From: Pseudomonas sp. 10S4
GTDB lineage: Bacteria; Pseudomonadota; Gammaproteobacteria; Pseudomonadales; Pseudomonadaceae
NCBI RefSeq assembly: GCF_034344865.1
Contig: NZ_CP133774.1
Span: 6,510,001-6,574,000, forward strand
Length of the DNA: 64,000 bases
Direction of reading: 5' to 3'
The notes below the pieces were generated by a model that saw only the letters and a list, made by a program, of their open reading frames with translations, searched no databases and had not been told where the DNA came from. The translations under genes and the position numbers were made by a program. This document shows positions 29,701 to 38,425 of this stretch, piece after piece. Each line of letters begins with the position of its first letter. Position 1 is the stretch's first letter.

Positions 29701-30433
29701 TTCGCACCTTGGCCGGCAGGTTGTCCACCAGCGGTTGCAGCTCGCCGGTCAATTGCCCGTTCAGGTAGCCGCTGCTGTCGGCCTTAAGGTTCAGGATTTT
29801 CAGCAGGTCGCCGTCAACTTTCAAGGCCAGTACCCAAGGCGCGGGCGTCGACATCGTCAGCGTGCCTTCAGCGGTCAGCGGCCAGTTGCCGCCGGGTTGC
29901 AGCAGGCCGGAGAGGTTCAGGCTCAGGTCGTCACGTTGCAATTGCACCGAGTCGATCTGCAACCCTTTGGCCGTCCAGTGCGCCGCCAGTTGCAGGCCCC
30001 TGAGCTCTTCGCTGCCGTTGAACAGCAGGCTGCCGACTTTGACGTCACCGAGTTCAATCGCCACCGGCAGTTTCAAATCAGGGAGTTTGATCGGGCCGCT
30101 GCTCGCTTCTTCAGTACTCGGCGGGAATTGCAGGCTGACCTGATCGGCCTGCAATTGCTCGATGCACAGGGTCATGCGCGTCAGGCAAAGCGGCGACCAG
30201 GCGAAGATCACTTTATTCAGTTCAACCCGGCTGCTGCCCTGCTGCCACAGCAGATGATCGGCGCTCCACTGGCCGCCCAAACGGCCCTGGAAATTCTCCA
30301 CGGTCAACCCCGGCACAAACCCCAGTGCCCAGCGACTGCCCGTCGCCGTACCCAGCACCGTGGCCACCGCCAGGATGACCAGCATCAGCAGCGCCAGAAT
30401 CGCCAGCAGCGTTATTTTCAAACCACGATTCAC
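26765..30433 (-). CDS. tamB: Translocation and assembly module inner-membrane protein TamB
   Basis: A 1222-residue AsmA/TamB-family protein with one N-terminal anchor (residues about 7-27, LLAILALLMLVILAVATVLG) and a very long beta-rich periplasmic body that, in the family, forms a hydrophobic groove spanning the periplasm and moving lipids or barrel substrates to the outer membrane. The C-terminal DUF490 domain is recognisable (RGELWLNDGRYRAYGQRLTV, then SYLVLGRPLSTTGEDNNML), and the protein ends in SLDIFYKRDF. Length is near the family's 1200-1300. Its ATG overlaps the tamA stop, giving the standard tamA-tamB unit. Confidence 0.95.
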   Translation of the reverse strand: MNRGLKITLLAILALLMLVILAVATVLGTATGSRWALGFVPGLTVENFQGRLGGQWSADHLLWQQGSSRVELNKVIFAWSPLCLTRMTLCIEQLQADQVSLQFPPSTEEASSGPIKLPDLKLPVAIELGDVKVGSLLFNGSEELRGLQLAAHWTAKGLQIDSVQLQRDDLSLNLSGLLQPGGNWPLTAEGTLTMSTPAPWVLALKVDGDLLKILNLKADSSGYLNGQLTGELQPLVDNLPAKVRITADGFKPGDDLPDTLQLNQLELTGDGDLKNGYQLFGKATLPAEKGPVALLLQGKVDAKGAQIAGLDLTANDKQSLKLTGNLDWSKGFSAEAKIDWLDFPWHRLYPLIDEPQVALRSFSGEVSYTDGKYLGNFKAALDGPAGAFSLSSPFSGDLTKIYLQQFQLEAGQGKAEGHLNLQFADGIAWDTALDLSAINPAYWMAELPGTLAGPLRSKGEMKNEKLSLTADLDLKGKLRGQPAVIQAKADGGGEQWNLSALQIRLGDNSINGKGSLQQKLAGQIDIKLPRLAQLWPQLRGQLNGRVDVAGTLKAPQGKLGLQGSQLAFQDNRLQSLNLDATLDGAQRAKIDLKGSGIQAGDTSLGTLTASGQGDIKNQKLSLDLQGPKLKLALGLDGALDKGNWRGRLASGDIQAGGQDWKLQGPAKLERLADGKINFGAHCWMSGDASLCGEDQRLMPEPKLRYHLKQFPIDSLAQWLPKDFAWQGKLNADLQLDLPASGPNGQISIDASGGTLRMKEKDQWLDFPYQTLKLTSKLTPKRIDTDLNFVGGKLGELMVQAQINPLPKNKPLTGSFRLNGLDLSVARPFVPMVEKLTGRLNGSGTLSGGLLAPLVNGNLVLSDGEVSGAELPISLEALQLQAVIAGETVQLNGGWKSGKTGQGSLNGNIAWGQALVVDLSLKGTQLPVSVEPYAKLEVAPDLKISMKGDELSIAGKVLVPKGEITVRELPPSTVKVSDDTIIVGAQTEDGKPPIAMKMDIDVVVGDDKLAFAGFGLTANVQGHVHIGDNMDTRGELWLNDGRYRAYGQRLTVRRARLLFAGPIDQPYLDIEAIRQTDDVIAGIRLSGSAEQPTTQIFSEPAMSQEQALSYLVLGRPLSTTGEDNNMLAQAALGLGLMGSSGVTSGLAKDLGIQDFQLDTQGSGNTTSVVASGNISEKLSLRYGVGVFEPANTIALRYKLSKKVYLEAASGVASSLDIFYKRDF

Positions 30434-32160
30434 AGCTCAGGCCCCATGGAAAAGTGCAGTCGAATGCCGCCGTCGTCGTCCAGCGCATGGGCCAGGTCGA
30501 GGCGCAGCGGCCCCACAGGCGAGACCCAACGGATGCCGATACCGACGCCGCGCTCGTTGAGGTTCGGCAGTTCGAGGGTGTTGAAGGAGTTGCCTTGGTC
30601 GACGAAAGTCGCGATCCGCCATTTCTCGGCGATGGAGTATTGATACTCGACGCTGCCAGCGACCATGTAACGGCCACCGATGCGGTCGCCCTCGGAGTTT
30701 TCCGGGGACAGGCTCTGATAGTCGTAACCGCGCACGCTCTGATCGCCACCGGCAAAGAAACGCAGGGACGGCGGCACGGACTTATAGCCGTTGGTAGCAC
30801 TGCCACCCACCTGCAGCCGAGCGAGGAAACGGTGGTTATCGAAAACCGTGGTCAAGCCTTTGATCAGCGCGGTGCCGTAAACCAGGTTGGTGTCCGAGCC
30901 CAGCCCTTCCTTGGCAACTTTGGTTTCGAACGTCAGGCGATAGCCGTTGTGCGGGTCGATGCGGTTATCGCTTTTGAGGTACGAATAGCTGACGCCGGGC
31001 ATCAGCAATGTGCTCAAGCCCGAGTCATCGCCGAGGGTATATTCCTCGCGCTGCCATTTGAGCGAGACCACCCGCTGCCAGCCGCTGGGCAGCTTGCTGT
31101 GCCATTCCGGGCCGAGGGTCAGCAGCTTGCTCTGGGTGTCAGAGCCGTCGATGTCTTCATATTGATAGCCGGCGGCCCAGCGCAACTTGTCGGTCAGCGG
31201 TGGGTCGAGCGGGATGTCGTAGAACACCCCGACGTTCTGCCGTGGCGCCGACAGTTCGGCTTCCCAGCCATAGCTGTCGCCCTGCGGGTTGACCCAGTGT
31301 CGGGTCCAGTTAGCCTTGATCCGCGGGCCGACGTCGGTGGAGTAGCCCAAGCCCAGGCCCATGGTTCGCGGCTTGCGGGTGTCGAGCTTGACCGCCACCG
31401 GGATCACATCGTCCTTGGAGGCGGTGGGTGCCGCGTCCACCCGCACGCCCTCGAAATAGCCGCTCGATTGCAGGGCCTGGTTGAGTTCGGCGATCAGTTC
31501 GGAGTCATACGGCGCACCGGCCTTGAACGGCACCATGCGTTGCAGCAAGTCTTCGTCGAACGGCGTGTCGCCTTCAAAAGTGACCTTGCCGAGGGCGTAG
31601 CGCGGGCCGCTGTCGTAGATCAGTTCGACGTCCGCCACACCGGCACGCGGGTCCACCAACAGCTTTTGGCTGGTGAAACGGCCACTGAAAAAGCCGAAAC
31701 GCGAGGCCTGGTTCTGGATCAGGCGCTTGGCGTCTTCGTAATGGCCATGATTGAGCACGGCGCCAGGCTGGAGCAGCTCCGGCGGCGGTTTTCGAAAGGA
31801 TTTGAGGGACGCGGCCGGGCCGTCGATGCGCACGGTGACGTTGCGCAAATGGATCGGTTCGCCTGGGTCGATCTTCAGCGTCAGGCGCGGCTTCTCGCCG
31901 CCCTTCACTTCGCTGTCGATTTGCGGCTGGTAATAACCCAAGGCCTGGGCGGCCTTGCGCGCCTGTTCTTCGGCGCCACGACTGAAGCGCAGCAACGCTT
32001 CTTCGTCACGATCGCCGAGGCTGCCGATATAGCCCTCTATATTGGCTTTCAGTTCATCGTTGGACGGTTTGATCCGCACATCCAATTCACTTTGCGCCAG
32101 CGCCGCGCAGCTGGATAACAGCATGAGCACGCCACTGGTAAATCTTCCTGGAAACTTCAT
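30430..32160 (-). CDS. tamA: Translocation and assembly module outer-membrane protein TamA
   Basis: A 576-residue Omp85-family protein: signal peptide (MKFPGRFTSGVLMLLSSCAA), three POTRA repeats in about residues 25-270, then a 16-strand barrel. The barrel lid-lock motif appears as FAGGDQSVRGYDYQSLSPEN near 480, and the C-terminus IRLHFSMGPEL ends the last strand. The Met at 32160 is preferred to one six codons upstream because it starts the signal peptide. It acts with TamB in insertion of autotransporters and other outer-membrane proteins or in lipid transport. Confidence 0.94.
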   Translation of the reverse strand: MKFPGRFTSGVLMLLSSCAALAQSELDVRIKPSNDELKANIEGYIGSLGDRDEEALLRFSRGAEEQARKAAQALGYYQPQIDSEVKGGEKPRLTLKIDPGEPIHLRNVTVRIDGPAASLKSFRKPPPELLQPGAVLNHGHYEDAKRLIQNQASRFGFFSGRFTSQKLLVDPRAGVADVELIYDSGPRYALGKVTFEGDTPFDEDLLQRMVPFKAGAPYDSELIAELNQALQSSGYFEGVRVDAAPTASKDDVIPVAVKLDTRKPRTMGLGLGYSTDVGPRIKANWTRHWVNPQGDSYGWEAELSAPRQNVGVFYDIPLDPPLTDKLRWAAGYQYEDIDGSDTQSKLLTLGPEWHSKLPSGWQRVVSLKWQREEYTLGDDSGLSTLLMPGVSYSYLKSDNRIDPHNGYRLTFETKVAKEGLGSDTNLVYGTALIKGLTTVFDNHRFLARLQVGGSATNGYKSVPPSLRFFAGGDQSVRGYDYQSLSPENSEGDRIGGRYMVAGSVEYQYSIAEKWRIATFVDQGNSFNTLELPNLNERGVGIGIRWVSPVGPLRLDLAHALDDDGGIRLHFSMGPEL

Positions 32161-32225
32161 AGGCGCGGATGCTATCACGAGCTTGGGAGCCTGATAGAGC
32201 CTGGGGTGCCGTGAAAGTTCTACCT

Positions 32226-32876
32226 TTATGCCGTTGCGGTTTGTAACACCTGAGGATTGGCGTGAAAAAACACGTGTTCACGGATCGGTCCTACCGCCAC
32301 TTCGCCGATTTCCTCATAGCCCTGACGTTTATAGAAGTCGAGATAACGAGGATTCCCGGTATCGAGGATCACACCCTCAGAGTGCTCATCCACCGCGCAC
32401 CAGTTGTGCACCGCTTGCAGCAGTTGTTCGCCGAAGTGTTTGCCCTGGAATTGCGGGTGAATCCCCAACAATGGCAGCACGTGCACCGCATCGGACGGTA
32501 CGCACGCCGTGACGGCATCGTGATATTCGAGGTAGCGTCGAGTGCAGCGAAAACCGGTGCTGAGCACCATGCGCAGGCGCCAGGCCCAGCTTTCGGTGAT
32601 GCCGAGGCGACGTTGCGGCGGCGCGATCAGGGCGATGCCGATCAAGCGGTCGTTGACCAGCAGGCCGATGGCCGGCAGGTCCTGGAGGAAGTGTTGTTTG
32701 ACCAGTTCACGCACCGTCGCCCGCACCCGCTGTTCGTATCCGGGGCGCTCGGCTTCGAATAAGTAGCTGAACGTCGGCTCGTGACGGTAAGCCTGGTACA
32801 GCAGGGAGCGTGCTTCGCGGGAGTAGCCGCTGTCGAGCATGTGGATGTCGGCGATGGCGGTCGAGGTTTCAGGCAT
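32226..32876 (-). CDS. GNAT-family N-acetyltransferase
   Basis: A 216-residue acyltransferase. The acetyl-CoA-binding motif A is HVLPLLGIHPQFQGKHFGEQ (residues about 135-155), followed by LDTGNPRYLDFYKRQGYEEI typical of motif B. The Met at 32876 follows GGGGAGA at good spacing, so the ten codons upstream are not counted. Proteins of this group in Pseudomonas are uncharacterised; the substrate cannot be inferred. It is divergent from xthA. Confidence 0.8.
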   Translation of the reverse strand: MPETSTAIADIHMLDSGYSREARSLLYQAYRHEPTFSYLFEAERPGYEQRVRATVRELVKQHFLQDLPAIGLLVNDRLIGIALIAPPQRRLGITESWAWRLRMVLSTGFRCTRRYLEYHDAVTACVPSDAVHVLPLLGIHPQFQGKHFGEQLLQAVHNWCAVDEHSEGVILDTGNPRYLDFYKRQGYEEIGEVAVGPIREHVFFHANPQVLQTATA

Positions 32877-32988
32877 AACGGTATTTCTCCCCGGGGCACC
32901 GTTCAAATGACGGCACTCTTCTGGTTACGAGCCTATAGCGCTGGCACAGTTCCCTGCTGATCCGAATCAGTGTTGCTGCTTAAGCCGT

Positions 32989-33102
32989 CTTCGCGAGCAA
33001 GTCGAATCGTCGCACCGCCGCTCCCACAAGGTATAGACCAGACTGAAGACATTAGGCGCCTGCACCACGATCTACTGTGGGAGCGGGCTTGCTCGCGAAG
33101 AC
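32989..33102. repeat. REPIN with one interrupted arm
   Basis: CTTCGCGAGCAAG and CCGCTCCCACA (left arm, 32989-33028) are separated by about 16 extra bases compared with other copies, while the right arm at 33076-33102 is a complete GTGGGAGCGGGCTTGCTCGC unit. Confidence 0.75.
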
Positions 33103-33210
33103 GCCGGTTCTGCCGCCACATCCCTACTGCCAAACAAGAATCCCCTCACCCCACACTGGCCCCATTCCTACATGTCAGCTAGCATCGCCTTTTTGCCAGG
33201 ACTGCCGACC

Positions 33211-34023
33211 ATGAAGATCGTCTCCTTCAACATCAACGGGCTGCGCGCTCGCCCGCATCAGCTGGCGGCGCTGATCGAGAAGCACCAGCCGGACGTCATT
33301 GGCCTGCAGGAAACCAAGGTCCACGACGACCAGTTCCCGCTGGCCGAGGTTCAGGCCCTGGGCTACCACGTGTATTTCCACGGGCAAAAAGGCCATTACG
33401 GCGTCGCCCTGCTCTCGCGCCAAGAGCCGATTGCTCTGCACAAAGGCTTCGCCACCGATGAAGAAGACGCTCAGCGGCGTTTCATCTGGGGCACGTTCGC
33501 CGATGCCAATGGCGTACCGGTGACGATCATGAACGGCTATTTCCCGCAGGGCGAAAGCCGCGACCACCCGACCAAATTCCCGGCCAAACAACGCTTCTAC
33601 AACGATTTGCAGCACCTGCTGGAAAGCCAGTTCACCAACGACCAGCCTGTCGTGGTGATGGGTGATGTGAATATTTCCCCGGAAGACTGCGACATCGGCA
33701 TCGGCCCGGACAATATGAAACGCTGGCTGAAAACCGGCAAGTGCAGCTTCCTGCCGGAAGAACGCGAGTGGATGGCGCGCCTGAAGAACTGGGGTCTGGT
33801 GGACAGCTTCCGCCACCTGAACCCGGACGTGGCCGACCGTTTCAGCTGGTTTGACTACCGCAGCCGCGGCTTTGAAGACGAACCCAAGCGCGGCCTGCGG
33901 ATTGACGTGATCATGGCGTCCCACGGCTTGATGCCGCGGGTGAAGGATGCCGGGGTGGATTACGACCTGCGCGGGATGGAAAAACCATCGGACCATGCGC
34001 CGATCTGGCTTGAATTGAGCTGA
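33211..34023 (+). CDS. xthA: Exodeoxyribonuclease III (AP endonuclease)
   Basis: A 270-residue Mg-dependent AP endonuclease/3'-5' exonuclease of base excision repair. Catalytic motifs are complete: [14 protein letters not shown] at the start, [11 protein letters not shown] (metal Glu) near 33, NGYFPQGES near 108, [15 protein letters not shown] (Asp/Asn) near 150, [11 protein letters not shown] near 227 and the terminal [10 protein letters not shown] with the catalytic His. ATG 33211 is used rather than an upstream frame start because it begins the conserved core. It is monocistronic. Confidence 0.95.
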   Translation: MKIVSFNINGLRARPHQLAALIEKHQPDVIGLQETKVHDDQFPLAEVQALGYHVYFHGQKGHYGVALLSRQEPIALHKGFATDEEDAQRRFIWGTFADANGVPVTIMNGYFPQGESRDHPTKFPAKQRFYNDLQHLLESQFTNDQPVVVMGDVNISPEDCDIGIGPDNMKRWLKTGKCSFLPEEREWMARLKNWGLVDSFRHLNPDVADRFSWFDYRSRGFEDEPKRGLRIDVIMASHGLMPRVKDAGVDYDLRGMEKPSDHAPIWLELS

Positions 34024-34074
34024 TCTAGCGCCCTATACACATCAAATAATGAAATGGCTCCCCCGCCGCCCCCT

Positions 34075-34162
34075 GTGGGAGCGGGCTTGCTCGCGAAAGC
34101 GGCTATTCATTCAACAGAGATGTTGGCTGACCCGACGCCTTCGCGAGCAAGCCCGCTCCCAC
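34075..34162. repeat. REPIN copy 1 of a tandem pair
   Basis: GTGGGAGCGGGCTTGCTCGC and its inverse GCGAGCAAGCCCGCTCCCAC enclose ATTCAACAGAGATGTTGGCT. It lies after xthA. Confidence 0.9.
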
Positions 34163-34210
34163 TTTTGTTTGGTGTCAGACGCCATTTCTGTGAACAGTAC
34201 AGTCCCCCTT

Positions 34211-34298
34211 GTGGGAGTGAGCCTGCTCGCGATAGCGGTTAATCATTCAACAGAGATGTTGGCTGACCGGTCGCCTTCGCGAGCAAGCTCGCTCCCAC
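34211..34298. repeat. REPIN copy 2 of a tandem pair
   Basis: GTGGGAGTGAGCCTGCTCGC and GCGAGCAAGCTCGCTCCCAC enclose the same internal ATTCAACAGAGATGTTGGCT as the copy 48 bases upstream, so the pair probably arose by duplication. With copy 1 it fills most of the 351-base gap before the next gene. Confidence 0.9.
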
Positions 34299-34374
34299 AT
34301 TGGCAACTGTCATCTTTCGGACATCTTACTGACTTATTCTCCCGGCACTTTCTACGTCCTTATAAGGTGCCCGC

Positions 34375-35715
34375 ATGACCCTGCGCGTTTTGTTCCTGTT
34401 GATGCTCTGCGCAGGCGTGCCCTTCACGGCTTCGGCCGGCGATTTGCCGACGCCCGAACGCGGCCCGGTGCTGCGCATCCAGGGTTCCAACACGATTGGC
34501 GCCGCATTGGGGCCGGCGCTGGTCGAAGGGTTGATGCAGGAGCAAGGCCTGCTCAAGGTTCACAGTGAAACGCCGGACAAGGCCAACGAACAACGCATCG
34601 TCGGGCAAACGGCCCAGGGTCGCCGAGTAGTGGTCGAGGTCGCGGCCCACGGTTCGAGCACCGGTTTCACGGCACTGAAAAATGCCTCCGCCGATCTGGC
34701 CGCCTCCTCGCGCCCGATCAAGGACAGCGAATTGGCGGACCTGCAAGCACTGGGTGACTTGAAAAGTCCGGCTGCCGAGCAAGTCATCGCCATCGATGGA
34801 CTGGCGATCATCCTGCACCCACAAAATCCGATGAATCAACTCAACACCGAACAACTGGCCCGGATCTTCAGTGGCGAGGCCGCGACGTGGGAAGACGTCG
34901 GTGGCAGCGGTGGGCCGATTCACCTCTACGCGCGGGATGATCAATCGGGCACCTACGATACGTTCAAGGAATTGGTCCTCAGCCGTCGTGGGAAAACGCT
35001 GAACAGCTCGGCGAAACGTTTCGAATCCAGCGAGCAATTGTCCGATGCTGTCAGCCTGGACCCGCAAGGCATCGGCTTCATCGGTCTGCCCTACGTGCGC
35101 CAGGCCAAAGCCGTGGCGATTGTCGACGGACAATCCCAGGCGATGTTGCCGCTAAATAGTTTGATTGCGACCGAGGACTATCCGCTGTCCCGCCGTTTGT
35201 TCTTTTACCTACCGCCGACGGGGAAAAATCCTTGGGCCGAGGCGCTGGTGGCGTTCGCCCAAAGCAGCAAGGGCCAGGCGATTGTCGCGGCCAACGGGTT
35301 TATCGCCCAGACCGTGCAAGCGATGAGCGTCACGCCGAATGCGTTGATGCCCGAGGGTTATCAGGCCTTGAGCCGTCATGCCCAGCGCTTGACGGTAAAT
35401 TTTCGCTTCGAAGAAGGCAGCGCGACGTTGGATAACAAGGCCCGGCAGGACCTGTCTCGGGTGCTCGACTATATAAAGCAGCACGACAAGGCCAACCGTG
35501 AAGTGACGCTGGTGGGGTTTGGCGATGCCAAGAACGATCCGGCGCGGGCCGACCTGCTATCGAAGTTACGGGCGATGGCGGTGCGGCGGGAACTGGTGAA
35601 AAGCGGCGTGGTGTTTCGCGAGATTCGCGGTTTTGGTGCCGAGATGCCGGTGGCGGCCAATAGCGCGGATGAGGGGCGGATCAAGAATCGGCGGGTTGAG
35701 GTTTGGGTTTATTAA
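34375..35715 (+). CDS. PstS-like substrate-binding protein fused to an OmpA peptidoglycan-binding domain
   Basis: A 446-residue exported protein with a signal peptide (MTLRVLFLLMLCAGVPFTAS, cleavage after ASA). Residues about 30-300 are a phosphate-binding-protein-like domain: LRIQGSNTIGAALGPALVEG, the phosphate-loop-like ARDDQSGTYDTFKELVL near 182, and DPQGIGFIGLPYVRQ. Residues about 340-446 are an OmpA/MotB domain: NFRFEEGSATLDNKARQDLS through GFGAEMPVAANSADEGR and IKNRRVEVWVY. The fusion would fix a ligand-binding domain to the cell wall. It stands alone with no transporter genes nearby, so uptake is not implied; a sensory or scavenging role is possible. Confidence 0.88.
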   Translation: MTLRVLFLLMLCAGVPFTASAGDLPTPERGPVLRIQGSNTIGAALGPALVEGLMQEQGLLKVHSETPDKANEQRIVGQTAQGRRVVVEVAAHGSSTGFTALKNASADLAASSRPIKDSELADLQALGDLKSPAAEQVIAIDGLAIILHPQNPMNQLNTEQLARIFSGEAATWEDVGGSGGPIHLYARDDQSGTYDTFKELVLSRRGKTLNSSAKRFESSEQLSDAVSLDPQGIGFIGLPYVRQAKAVAIVDGQSQAMLPLNSLIATEDYPLSRRLFFYLPPTGKNPWAEALVAFAQSSKGQAIVAANGFIAQTVQAMSVTPNALMPEGYQALSRHAQRLTVNFRFEEGSATLDNKARQDLSRVLDYIKQHDKANREVTLVGFGDAKNDPARADLLSKLRAMAVRRELVKSGVVFREIRGFGAEMPVAANSADEGRIKNRRVEVWVY

Positions 35716-35733
35716 AACCGCATGTGAACACAT

Positions 35734-35862
35734 GTGGTGAGGGGGCTTGCCCCCGCTGGACCGCGGAGCGGGCTCAAAACCAGCCACCGCGTTTTTCCTG
35801 AATAAACGCGGTGGATGATTTACGACTGCTTCGCAGCCGAACGGGGGCAAGCCCCTCGCCAC
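35734..35862. repeat. REPIN, GTGGTGAGGGGGCTTGCCCCCG type
   Basis: GTGGTGAGGGGGCTTGCCCC at 35734 is matched by ACGGGGGCAAGCCCCTCGCC ending at 35862, between two converging genes. Confidence 0.88.
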
Positions 35863-35893
35863 AGTAAGTGCTAGCCACAAAAGCCCAGTGGGA

Positions 35894-37123
35894 TCAGTGA
35901 CTGCTACGCATCATCTCTTTCGGCACGTACTTGCCGATCTCGAACTTGCCGATCGCCGCGCGGTGCACTTCGTCCGGACCGTCGGCCAGGCGCAGGGTGC
36001 GTTGCATGGCATACATGTAGGCCAGCGGGAAGTCATTGGACACCCCTGCCCCGCCATGGATCTGGATCGCCCGATCGATCACTCGCAACGCTACGTTCGG
36101 TGCAACGACCTTGATCTGGGCGATTTCGCTCTTGGCAATCTTGTTGCCCACCGTGTCCATCATGTAGGCGGCCTTCAACGTCAGCAGCCGCGCCATGTCG
36201 ATTTCCATCCGCGAGTCGGCGATCTTGTCGATGTTGCCGCCCAGTCGCGCCAACGGTTTACCGAATGCGGTACGGCTCACCGCACGTTTGCACATCAATT
36301 CCAGCGCACGCTCGGCCATCCCGATTGAGCGCATGCAGTGGTGAATCCGGCCTGGGCCAAGGCGACCCTGAGCAATTTCGAAGCCGCGTCCTTCGCCCAA
36401 CAGGACGTTTTCGTACGGCACCCGTACATTTTCAAACAGCACTTCGGCATGACCGTGTGGCGCATCGTCGTAACCGAACACCGGCAGCGGACGGACAATC
36501 TTCACGCCCGGTGCATCCACCGGCACCAGGATCATCGAGTGCTGGGCATGACGCGGTGCGTCGGGGTTGCTCAGGCCCATGAAAATCAGGATCTTGCAGC
36601 GCGGGTCGCAAGCGCCTGAGGTCCACCATTTTTTGCCATTGATCACCCACTCGTCGCCATCACGCACGGCGCGGGCGGCCATGTTGGTGGCGTCGGACGA
36701 GGCTACGTCCGGCTCGGTCATGGCGAATGCCGAACGGATCTCGCCGCGCAACAGCGGTTCGAGATAACGCTGTTTCTGTTCTTCGTTGGCATAACGCACC
36801 AGCACTTCCATGTTGCCGGTGTCTGGCGCGGAGCAGTTGAACGGCTCAGGCCCCAGAAGCGAGCGGCCCATGATTTCCGCCAGGGGCGCGTATTCGAGGT
36901 TGGTCAGGCCGGCGCCGAGTTCGGACTCAGGCAGAAACAAATTCCACAACCCTTCGGCCTTGGCCTTGAGTTTGAGTTCTTCCATGATTGCGGTCGGCTG
37001 CCAGCGATCACCCTCGGCGACCTGACGCTCGAACACGGCTTCAGCGGGATAAACGTAGGTGTCCATGAACGCGGTCACGCGCTCACGCAGTTCCTGAACC
37101 TTGGGCGAATAAGCGAAATCCAT
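35894..37123 (-). CDS. Acyl-CoA dehydrogenase family protein (ACAD10/11-like)
   Basis: A 409-residue FAD flavoprotein that should desaturate an acyl-CoA at the alpha-beta position. FAD and substrate-binding segments are [20 protein letters not shown] (residues about 132-150) and [17 protein letters not shown] (about 160-176). The C-terminal domain has [20 protein letters not shown] and [20 protein letters not shown], which resembles the ACAD10/11-type group rather than medium/short-chain enzymes. It is divergent from a LysR gene that probably controls it. The exact substrate is not evident. Confidence 0.87.
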   Translation of the reverse strand: MDFAYSPKVQELRERVTAFMDTYVYPAEAVFERQVAEGDRWQPTAIMEELKLKAKAEGLWNLFLPESELGAGLTNLEYAPLAEIMGRSLLGPEPFNCSAPDTGNMEVLVRYANEEQKQRYLEPLLRGEIRSAFAMTEPDVASSDATNMAARAVRDGDEWVINGKKWWTSGACDPRCKILIFMGLSNPDAPRHAQHSMILVPVDAPGVKIVRPLPVFGYDDAPHGHAEVLFENVRVPYENVLLGEGRGFEIAQGRLGPGRIHHCMRSIGMAERALELMCKRAVSRTAFGKPLARLGGNIDKIADSRMEIDMARLLTLKAAYMMDTVGNKIAKSEIAQIKVVAPNVALRVIDRAIQIHGGAGVSNDFPLAYMYAMQRTLRLADGPDEVHRAAIGKFEIGKYVPKEMMRSSH

Positions 37124-37235
37124 GAGCAGCTACCTTCTTGGGAGAGGTTGTTTAGGTCATGTAATCGATGCTAGAACAGCTACGAAAATTTACCTAGCCT
37201 ATTCTCGGCGTGTATTAACATTCATCACCGATATA

Positions 37236-37249
37236 TGATCGGCTGATCA
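37236..37249. promoter_or_regulatory. Candidate LysR-type box between acyl-CoA dehydrogenase and its regulator
   Basis: The inverted repeat TGATC-GGCT-GATCA lies in the 165-base divergent intergenic region, 40 bases before the LysR start. Position and form fit an autoregulatory LysR site, but nothing else supports it. Confidence 0.35.
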
Positions 37250-37288
37250 TCAAGGCCAAAAACGCCCCTACAACAAGAGAGCCGCGTA

Positions 37289-38218
37289 ATGAATCTGAGC
37301 AAGGTCGACCTCAACCTTTTCATCGTCTTCGACGCGATCTATACCGAAGCCAACCTGACCCGCGCCGGGCAGATTGTCGGCATTACTCAGCCTGCGGTCT
37401 CGAACGCTCTGGCTCGCCTGCGCGAGACCTTTAACGACCCGTTGTTCGTGCGCACCGCCCAAGGCATGGTGCCGACACCGATGGCGCAAAACATCATCGG
37501 CCCGGTGCGCCATGCCCTTTCTTTGCTACGGGTGTCGGTACAGGAAAGCCGCATTTTCAACCCGTTGCAGGCAGTCAAGACCTACCGCATCAGCATGACC
37601 GACCTCACCGAAGCGGTGATCCTGCCAGCACTGTTCCAGCGCCTGCGTCGTCTGGCGCCAGCGGTGATCATCGAAAGCTTCCTGTCCAAGCGCCGCGAGA
37701 CCACCAAGGAACTGGCGGCCGGTCGCCTCGACTTCGCGGTGGATGCGCCGCTCAACACCGACCCACAAGTGCGTCACGTCAAGTTGATGGAGGACCGTTA
37801 CGTGTGCGCCATGCGCAAGGGCCATCCGCTGGCGGCCAAAGAGAAATTCACCCTTGATGACTATCTGTCACTGACCCACATTCACATTTCCAGCCGCCGC
37901 AGTGGCCTGGGGCATGTCGACCTGGCGCTGGGAAAAATGGGAATTCAGCGCAAGATCGCCCTGCGCTCGCAGCATTATTTGATGGCGTCGCAAGTGTTGC
38001 AGCAGACCGACATGGTCATGACCGTGCCGGAGCGCTTCGCCCGTCGTCATGAACTGCACGCGTTTAATCTGCCGGTCAACGACGTGCCACCGGTGGAAAC
38101 GCACCTGTATTGGCACGAAAGCACCGACCAGGACCCGGCCAACCGCTGGATGCGCGAGCAGATGATCGAGTTGTGCCAGCAGGTGACGGCGCATGAGAAG
38201 AAGCTCGATAAGGCGTAG
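37289..38218 (+). CDS. LysR-family transcriptional regulator
   Basis: A 309-residue regulator. The helix-turn-helix is at residues 5-65 (LNLFIVFDAIYTEANLTRAG then ITQPAVSNALARLRETFNDP), a form close to the NodD/SyrM-like branch of LysR proteins with LFVRTAQGMVPTP after it. The effector domain covers about 92-300. It is divergent from an acyl-CoA dehydrogenase, suggesting that it responds to a carboxylic acid or acyl-CoA. ATG follows AAGAGAGCCGCGTA. Confidence 0.9.
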   Translation: MNLSKVDLNLFIVFDAIYTEANLTRAGQIVGITQPAVSNALARLRETFNDPLFVRTAQGMVPTPMAQNIIGPVRHALSLLRVSVQESRIFNPLQAVKTYRISMTDLTEAVILPALFQRLRRLAPAVIIESFLSKRRETTKELAAGRLDFAVDAPLNTDPQVRHVKLMEDRYVCAMRKGHPLAAKEKFTLDDYLSLTHIHISSRRSGLGHVDLALGKMGIQRKIALRSQHYLMASQVLQQTDMVMTVPERFARRHELHAFNLPVNDVPPVETHLYWHESTDQDPANRWMREQMIELCQQVTAHEKKLDKA

Positions 38219-38240
38219 GGCTTTGAACCGCGTTATCGTT

Positions 38241-38336
38241 CTTCGCGAGCAAGCCCGCTCCCACATTGGATCTTCAGTGACCACAATGTCTATGTATTAC
38301 AGAGATCCCCTGTGGGAGCGGGCTTGATCGCGAAGA
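38241..38336. repeat. REPIN, GTGGGAGCGGGCTTG type
   Basis: CTTCGCGAGCAAGCCCGCTC at 38241 and the inverse TGTGGGAGCGGGCTTGATCG with GCGAAG ending at 38336, after the LysR gene. Confidence 0.87.
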
Positions 38337-38367
38337 GGCCAGCGGCAACACCATAGATGCATGCCCC

Positions 38368-38397
38368 TTGACGTAAACGTAAACCTGACATTAGCTT
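38368..38397 (+). promoter_or_regulatory. liuR promoter with LiuR-type box
   Basis: TTGACGTAAACGTAAAC at 38368-38384 closely resembles the TTACGTTAACGTAA boxes found before liuA. TTGACG could be the -35 and TAGCTT (38392-38397) the -10 with an 18-base spacer, so the box lies between the two elements, as in MerR-controlled promoters. Autoregulation of liuR is inferred. Confidence 0.65.
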
Positions 38398-38425
38398 AGC
38401 GCCATGACCTTCTTCGAGCGCTTCC

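Noticed and set aside
34075..34298. Regularly spaced inverted repeats resembling a CRISPR array
   Set aside because: The repeats are REP doublets with inverted arms and matching internal sequence, not direct repeats with unique spacers, and no cas genes are present.
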